Positions 7,543 to 10,633 of a DNA stretch of 10,633 nucleotides are shown here, one piece after another. A program made the translations under genes and the position numbers. The stretch comes from an uncultured Veillonella sp. (GTDB lineage Bacteria > Bacillota > Negativicutes > Veillonellales > Veillonellaceae). The notes under the pieces were generated by a model. The model made no database searches. It saw only the letters and a list, made by a program, of their open reading frames with translations, and was not told the origin of the DNA. The DNA lies in assembly GCF_934190855.1 (NCBI RefSeq), contig NZ_CAKPTN010000053.1:1-10633 (forward strand), given 5' to 3'. Positions within the stretch are counted from its first letter, which is position 1; each line of letters starts with the position of its first letter.

Positions 7543-7567
7543 ACACATTAAACCTTTTACACATAAA
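7543..7567. promoter_or_regulatory. Direct repeats over the ppsA start site, candidate repressor operator
   Basis: ACACATTAAA (7543-7552) and ACACATAAA (7559-7567), plus-strand reading, are near-identical and spaced 16 bp apart. They run from the -10 edge across the predicted transcription start into the leader. A repressor here would block polymerase; the neighbouring CcpN homologue is the natural candidate. Binding is inferred from position only. Confidence 0.35.
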
Positions 7568-7595
7568 TAGTATACCTTAATTTGCAATCTGTCAA
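7567..7595 (-). promoter_or_regulatory. Promoter of ppsA
   Basis: A consensus TTGACA -35 (7595-7590) is followed by TACTAT (7572-7567, spacing 17) or TATACT (7574-7569, spacing 15) as the -10. Transcription should start near 7560, with a leader of about 45 nt carrying AGGAGG. Immediately upstream are two ATTTATAT copies 12 bp apart (7595-7602 and 7607-7614) and the interrupted inverted repeat GCAT-TTAT-ATGC (7605-7616), an AT-rich stretch that could act as an UP element or activator site. Confidence 0.7.
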
Positions 7596-7637
7596 TTTAT
7601 ATAGGCATTTATATGCAAATAAAAATGATGAAAAACT

Positions 7638-7667
7638 AAAAAAAAGATTGCCTAATACTAGACAATC
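7638..7667 (-). terminator. Intrinsic terminator of the membrane-protein gene run
   Basis: Minus strand: GATTGTCTA pairs with TAGGCAATC (nine pairs including one G-T) around a GTAT loop, followed by eight T bases. It starts 11 bases after the stop at 7679 and isolates ppsA from the upstream operon. Confidence 0.88.
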
Positions 7668-7678
7668 ATCCTTTTATT

Positions 7679-8089
7679 TTAGTTTGACACATGAATAATA
7701 AATCTTAATTGATCTGGCTTCATATCACTACCATTAACAAATAACATACCATCCTCTAAAGTAATACGATATAGTAATGTAGCCTCTGAAGTCTCAATTT
7801 TCTCAACTTTACTATTAGGAAAAATATAGCTAATAGTTTCTAAGGTTTGAGGCATAACAGTTTTATAATCTGGGCTGACCTTCATATCAAGGTACTGAAC
7901 CCACTCTCCACGGCTATATTGACCATAGGACATTCTAATATCTTCACTATTAGAAACAACAACTAATCTATTCAAAACTGCTTCAGCAGTTTCATGTTTA
8001 TTATCTTTATCAATCTTATAAAAAATGGAGTATGTCAATATGGAAAATATTATTAATCCTAATAAATAATATATATACTGCTTTTTCAT
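7679..8089 (-). CDS. Uncharacterised single-anchor membrane protein, last gene of the array
   Basis: Unrecognised, 136 residues from the preferred ATG at 8089. The N-terminus is MKKQ followed by one hydrophobic helix (about residues 5-24). A mainly polar domain of about 110 residues follows, with no cysteine lipobox, so it is likely a membrane-anchored protein with the soluble part outside the cytoplasm. A GTG at 8134 would add 15 residues but has no ribosome site; the ATG has GTGGAG about 11 bases upstream, slightly far. The gene lies 67 bases after the 147-aa gene and ends at the 7638-7667 terminator. It has no visible similarity to the paralogues upstream. The soluble region (WVQYLDMKVSPDY, SKVEKIETSEATLLYRITLEDG) looks like a small beta-rich fold, by impression only. 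Confidence 0.7.
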   Translation of the reverse strand: MKKQYIYYLLGLIIFSILTYSIFYKIDKDNKHETAEAVLNRLVVVSNSEDIRMSYGQYSRGEWVQYLDMKVSPDYKTVMPQTLETISYIFPNSKVEKIETSEATLLYRITLEDGMLFVNGSDMKPDQLRFIIHVSN

Positions 8090-8156
8090 AACATATAATA
8101 CTCCACTAACAATTAAAGTTAACTCAAATAGCACAGTTAAAAAACACGTGTGATTA

Positions 8157-8600
8157 TTATCTTGTTCTTCCTGGTTGCAATAAGAGTATATACATACCTA
8201 AAAAAAGAAACTCAGAAATCTCTTCATTTATGAGTCTACTCAATAAGGTAATTATTATAAAAGTTGGATATATCCAAAATGGAATCCCGATATCAGAAGC
8301 GCGTCTCATACCTGTCATAAAAAAGAAAGTAAAACCATAAATGCAAAAGGAGTACCCAAGAATATTATATATTAATCCATCCCTAATAGTACTTGCATAC
8401 ATCGCAGTATGACCATATTTTAATGATAGCAATCCTATTACAAAAGCAAAACCACTCCCGAAAAAAAATAATAAGCGCCCTAATGGAACTCTAGGGTTTA
8501 TAAACTTAATCTGTTTTATCGTTCCAACTATAATCAACAATATTGAAATTATAATACCTATTGGAAGCATGGCAAACCCCAACCAATTAATTATTTCCAT
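8157..8600 (-). CDS. Uncharacterised multi-helix membrane protein, paralogue 3 of 3
   Basis: Unrecognised, 147 residues, mostly hydrophobic, with about five likely membrane segments (roughly 10-27, 43-60, 75-95, 108-122, 130-142). Features shared with the next gene upstream include VPLGRLLFFFG (38-48), a block identical over 81-101 that ends in TGMRR, then DIG-x-PFWIYP, SRLINE, and a C-terminal LQPG. A hand alignment without gaps gives 103 of 147 identical residues (about 70%), so this is a tandem duplicate. The ATG start at 8600 aligns with that of the paralogue; the ribosome site is weak (AGGA nine bases upstream). No catalytic motif is seen. The gene is AT-rich relative to ppsA and recG. 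Confidence 0.8.
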   Translation of the reverse strand: MEIINWLGFAMLPIGIIISILLIIVGTIKQIKFINPRVPLGRLLFFFGSGFAFVIGLLSLKYGHTAMYASTIRDGLIYNILGYSFCIYGFTFFFMTGMRRASDIGIPFWIYPTFIIITLLSRLINEEISEFLFLGMYILLLQPGRTR

Positions 8601-8633
8601 TTACCGCAGTCCTAAAAACATCTCATATAAAAT

Positions 8634-8671
8634 ACTACGTAAAATTACCCAGCAACGCTGTATTATGTAGT
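8634..8671. repeat. Inverted repeat in the spacer between the two 147-aa genes
   Basis: ACTACGTAA (8634-8642) faces TTATGTAGT (8663-8671), 9-base arms with one mismatch. Between them is a nested CAGC-AAC-GCTG stem (8650-8660). It occupies the only sizeable spacer inside the array (85 bp) and lacks a T tract. It may be an RNA processing or stability element or a relic of the duplication junction. Confidence 0.4.
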
Positions 8672-8685
8672 ACTTTATATTTCGC

Positions 8686-9129
8686 TTATTCACTCGTTCC
8701 TGGTTGTAATAAAAAAATATACATTCCTAGAAGTAGAAATTCGTAGATATCTTCATTAATAAGTCTACTTAAACTAGTAACAACAATAAACACAGGATAA
8801 ATCCAAAATGGAAATCCTATATCATAAGCTCGTCTCATTCCGGTCATAAAAAAGAAAGTAAAACCATATATACAAAAGGAATATCCGAGAATAATATACA
8901 TAATACCTTCAGCAATGGTTTTAGAATCCATTGCTTGCGGACCATATTTTACTGAAAGAAATCCAATGCCGAGTGCAAATATATTCCCAAAAAAGAACAG
9001 TAAACGTCCTAATGGAACCTCCGGATCCAAATATTTAATATGTCTTATTTTCCCATAAATTAATAAAAATATAGATATTATTATACCTATAGGAATTGTA
9101 TTGAACCCAATCCATTTTATTATTTCCAT
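8686..9129 (-). CDS. Uncharacterised multi-helix membrane protein, paralogue 2 of 3
   Basis: Unrecognised, 147 residues, with the same length, predicted five-segment topology and signature blocks as the gene at 8157-8600 (VPLGRLLFFFG, TGMRR, DIG-x-PFWIYP, SRLINED, LQPG). The ATG start at 9129 has GGAG eight bases upstream, lying inside the end of the preceding 80-aa gene whose stop is only three bases away, so the two are very likely translated together. A charged loop around residues 26-37 (GKIRHIKYLDPE) and another around 97-104 (MRRAYDIG) are the main polar parts. No enzyme motif or known family recognised. Confidence 0.82.
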   Translation of the reverse strand: MEIIKWIGFNTIPIGIIISIFLLIYGKIRHIKYLDPEVPLGRLLFFFGNIFALGIGFLSVKYGPQAMDSKTIAEGIMYIILGYSFCIYGFTFFFMTGMRRAYDIGFPFWIYPVFIVVTSLSRLINEDIYEFLLLGMYIFLLQPGTSE

Positions 9130-9132
9130 TTC

Positions 9133-9375
9133 TTATACTCCAAATACCATTTTCATCAGAATAATACTCAGAAGAAGAGATAAATTAACCCAAAATATAC
9201 CGGTATCACTAAGGTTGAAATATAGTGTTAACAGATAACCACCACAAACAGCTATTAAACTTAATATAGCAAGTGTAATTTCATAATTTTCTAAACGACT
9301 GTTTTCTTTATATCTCTTATATAAAACATACGCCACATATATAATCCAAAACCATGGAAAAAATTCAGGTTTCAC
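9133..9375 (-). CDS. Small uncharacterised three-helix membrane protein
   Basis: Unrecognised, 80 residues. Hydrophobic segments lie at about 5-20, 32-52 and 58-78, separated by a basic loop (YKRYKENSR, 19-27). The start is GTG 9375, chosen because GAGGAG stands six to seven bases upstream; the overlapping ATG at 9377 is out of frame and meets TGA at once. The gene lies 28 bases after the 150-aa gene and three bases before the 147-aa gene, so it is clearly inside the operon. Its size and topology resemble the 98-aa protein further upstream, with no convincing residue-level similarity by eye. Confidence 0.75.
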   Translation of the reverse strand: MKPEFFPWFWIIYVAYVLYKRYKENSRLENYEITLAILSLIAVCGGYLLTLYFNLSDTGIFWVNLSLLLSIILMKMVFGV

Positions 9376-9403
9376 ATGCTTCTCCTCTACAACGAATTCT
9401 AAG

Positions 9404-9856
9404 TTATTTATCTTTTCCAGGATATGCTATTAATAAAACAATCCCTAATAAGAAAATAGGAGAAAGGTTGTCGTAATAATTAGCTATACTACCGCCAATA
9501 ATTAAATAGATAGGATATACCCAGGACGTAAAAAGTTCTATGTCACTCAGTCTATTCATGCCAGCAAGAAATAGTTTTAAAGTTCCAGTTAAAGCAAATA
9601 CAATGATAACAAAATAATATATTAGAGATACATTATTCTCAGCTATATTTACACGATAAGAAATAAATATAGCAAAATATATTAAGAGTATAGCAATCCC
9701 CGTATCACGAAGATATTCCTTTCCATTTATTTTCTTTTTATGGTCAATATATTTTATATTTTTCCTTGATCCCCAAAATATAAGTACTAAAGATAAAACA
9801 TTTACCGACCACCATATTATATGGGTTACTGATATAGAACTATCAAAACTGTACAT
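9404..9856 (-). CDS. Uncharacterised multi-helix membrane protein, divergent paralogue 1 of 3
   Basis: Unrecognised, 150 residues from the ATG at 9856, which has AAGGA (9869-9865) eight bases upstream; the in-frame ATG at 9865 lies on top of that site and is disfavoured. It has about five hydrophobic segments. Although divergent, it keeps the family pattern of the two 147-aa proteins: G-x-R-K-x-IKYID after the first helix, then GMNRLSDI, WVYP, a FLLG segment and a terminal PG. It is therefore a third, older member of the same tandem family. It overlaps the end of the 98-aa gene by 14 bases, indicating coupled translation. It ends in a short basic tail (GKDK). Confidence 0.78.
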   Translation of the reverse strand: MYSFDSSISVTHIIWWSVNVLSLVLIFWGSRKNIKYIDHKKKINGKEYLRDTGIAILLIYFAIFISYRVNIAENNVSLIYYFVIIVFALTGTLKLFLAGMNRLSDIELFTSWVYPIYLIIGGSIANYYDNLSPIFLLGIVLLIAYPGKDK

Positions 9857-10139
9857 CTTTATCATCCTTTGATTGAGAGCTATCTTTTTTATTTAAGTTA
9901 ACTTGTAGATACCGAAACACTAAAGTGATTACCGATGCAAACCATAGGACTGCAAAATTGTAGATATTATAACCATTAGCAATCCACCATTCTGCTTTAT
10001 AGTAGTAATCTAAAAAAGCAGAAATCATTAATATAATGGGCACTAAATAAAATATAAACTTATTTTTTATAGAGGGTTTACCTGATATTAAAATTATTGC
10101 TATTACATAACTACCAATAAAAATTATTAAGTCTCTCAT
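9843..10139 (-). CDS. Small uncharacterised three-helix membrane protein, coupled to the Nudix gene
   Basis: Unrecognised, 98 residues. Hydrophobic segments lie at about 3-19, 28-43 and 60-78, with an aromatic stretch (DYYYKAEWW, 44-52) between the second and third and a charged C-terminal tail rich in Lys, Asp and Ser (84-97), probably cytoplasmic. Its ATG overlaps the Nudix stop as ATGA, and AGGAAAG lies just upstream, so it is translated from the same message. Its end overlaps the next gene. It is the first of the six membrane genes and marks the junction between a housekeeping-type enzyme and the AT-rich array. Confidence 0.75.
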   Translation of the reverse strand: MRDLIIFIGSYVIAIILISGKPSIKNKFIFYLVPIILMISAFLDYYYKAEWWIANGYNIYNFAVLWFASVITLVFRYLQVNLNKKDSSQSKDDKDVQF

Positions 10140-10633
10140 TTAACTTTCCTATATATATCTAAAAAGTTCTTCAATACTCGTCCCGTTAGTCCCCATATGG
10201 TGTATTGTTCATAGGGGTAGAAATAGACGGAGTAGTTTTGTCTAATTTTCCAATCAATATTGTATCCCTCTAACAAATGGAAAGGAAAATCACGTAACGG
10301 CCTCGTAGCTATGTCTAAGTGCCCCACAGTTGGTTCCATTTCTAATAGATATTGTAATGGAACGGTAAAGACCTCTCCTACTTCGTCGGTATTTGGTTGT
10401 AAATCACTTGTATGTAATCGCACGGCTACAGCATAAAGTTTGACACCTATAGCAGATACTAAGCAGTCTAAATTACCAAGTAATTCTATTTTGTCTAAAT
10501 CTATACCCAGTTCTTCAGAGCACTCACGCATCGCAGCATGAGCACCGCTTTTATCATTAGGCTCACAGTGTCCACCAGGAAAGCTTATTTCCCCTGGTTG
10601 ACGGCGCAGCTTATTACTTCGCACAGTAAAGTC
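10136..10633 (-). CDS. Nudix hydrolase, CoA pyrophosphatase type (5' end outside the window)
   Basis: Partial: the frame stays open to the window edge and the visible part is 165 codons. It matches the NudL/YeaB/YcbJ-like CoA pyrophosphatase group, which cleaves CoA and derivatives to 3',5'-ADP and 4'-phosphopantetheine. Visible are the family signature TVRSNKLRRQPGEISFPGG (visible residues 3-21), the Nudix box with REcSEELG (36-43, metal-binding glutamates 37, 40, 41), and the C-terminal YTIWGLTGRVLKNFLD. The first family glutamate position of the classical box holds Lys28, and substitutions there occur in this subfamily. The GTG at 10624 is the valine of the TVRS signature, not a start. The stop overlaps the following 98-aa gene by ATGA. 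Exact substrate is inferred from family only. Confidence 0.88.
   Translation of the reverse strand, partial: DFTVRSNKLRRQPGEISFPGGHCEPNDKSGAHAAMRECSEELGIDLDKIELLGNLDCLVSAIGVKLYAVAVRLHTSDLQPNTDEVGEVFTVPLQYLLEMEPTVGHLDIATRPLRDFPFHLLEGYNIDWKIRQNYSVYFYPYEQYTIWGLTGRVLKNFLDIYRKVK

Larger units (their letters stand above)
8157..9129 (-). repeat. Tandem gene duplication with 529-bp period
   Basis: The two 147-aa genes are offset by exactly 529 bp with no indels in the coding part. They share a 26-bp identical stretch at 8314-8339 and 8843-8868, inside the invariant block around residues 88-96. Protein identity is about 70% overall, but the two 10-residue windows at 81-100 are fully identical. This shows a duplication followed by divergence concentrated in the loops and outer helices. 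Confidence 0.85.

Noticed and set aside
8090..8134. GTG start adding 15 residues to the last array gene
   Set aside because: No purine-rich site precedes it, while the ATG at 8089 gives a typical MKK membrane-anchor N-terminus and has GTGGAG upstream.
8601..8685. Internal promoter before the last two array genes
   Set aside because: TTGCTG with a TTTTAT-like -10 at 17-bp spacing can be drawn on the minus strand, but the match is weak in AT-rich DNA and overlaps the inverted repeat.
8157..10139. Array as a toxin-immunity cassette, phage or conjugative element
   Set aside because: No toxin, nuclease, integrase, transposase, capsid or attachment repeat is visible; immunity remains only one possible reading of the duplication.
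10622..10624. GTG as the start of the Nudix gene
   Set aside because: This codon is the valine of the family signature TVRS, and the frame stays open to the window edge, so the gene is simply cut.

Overview
The window looks like part of a low-to-mid GC Bacillota chromosome, most likely a Negativicutes member such as Veillonella. This is inferred from a four-cysteine L28, a CcpN-type regulator next to a DUF299 kinase/phosphorylase, and the base and codon style; no rRNA or species-specific marker is present. Apart from rpmB, every gene reads on the minus strand.

Left part (1-2590): recG (minus) and rpmB (plus) are divergent, with back-to-back promoters in a 223-bp gap. That gap also holds a perfect 8+3+8 inverted repeat. 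rpmB and dgt converge on a strong bidirectional terminator.

Centre (2588-7600) is a PEP synthase control module. ppsA has its own promoter and terminator. Just downstream, a separate promoter drives ccpN, ppsR and dgt, which are tightly packed: 10-nt spacing between ccpN and ppsR, and an ATGA overlap between ppsR and dgt. CcpN-like regulators repress gluconeogenic genes, and the PpsR/PSRP family switches PEP synthase or PPDK by threonine phosphorylation. Both are therefore expected to act on ppsA, at transcription and on the enzyme respectively. dgt, a dNTP triphosphohydrolase, shares the regulatory transcript.

Right part (7638-10633): a Nudix hydrolase of the CoA-pyrophosphatase type, cut by the window edge, is stop-start coupled to a run of six unrecognised, AT-rich, predicted membrane genes that ends at a clear intrinsic terminator. 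Three of the six are paralogues of one family. Two are exactly 147 aa each, about 70% identical by hand count and offset by exactly 529 bp; the third is divergent but keeps the same C-terminal signature. Two small three-helix proteins alternate with them, and a single-anchor protein ends the run. This array is the least explained part of the window. No tRNA, rRNA, CRISPR, insertion sequence or transposase was seen, and no gene-free stretch exceeds 300 bases.
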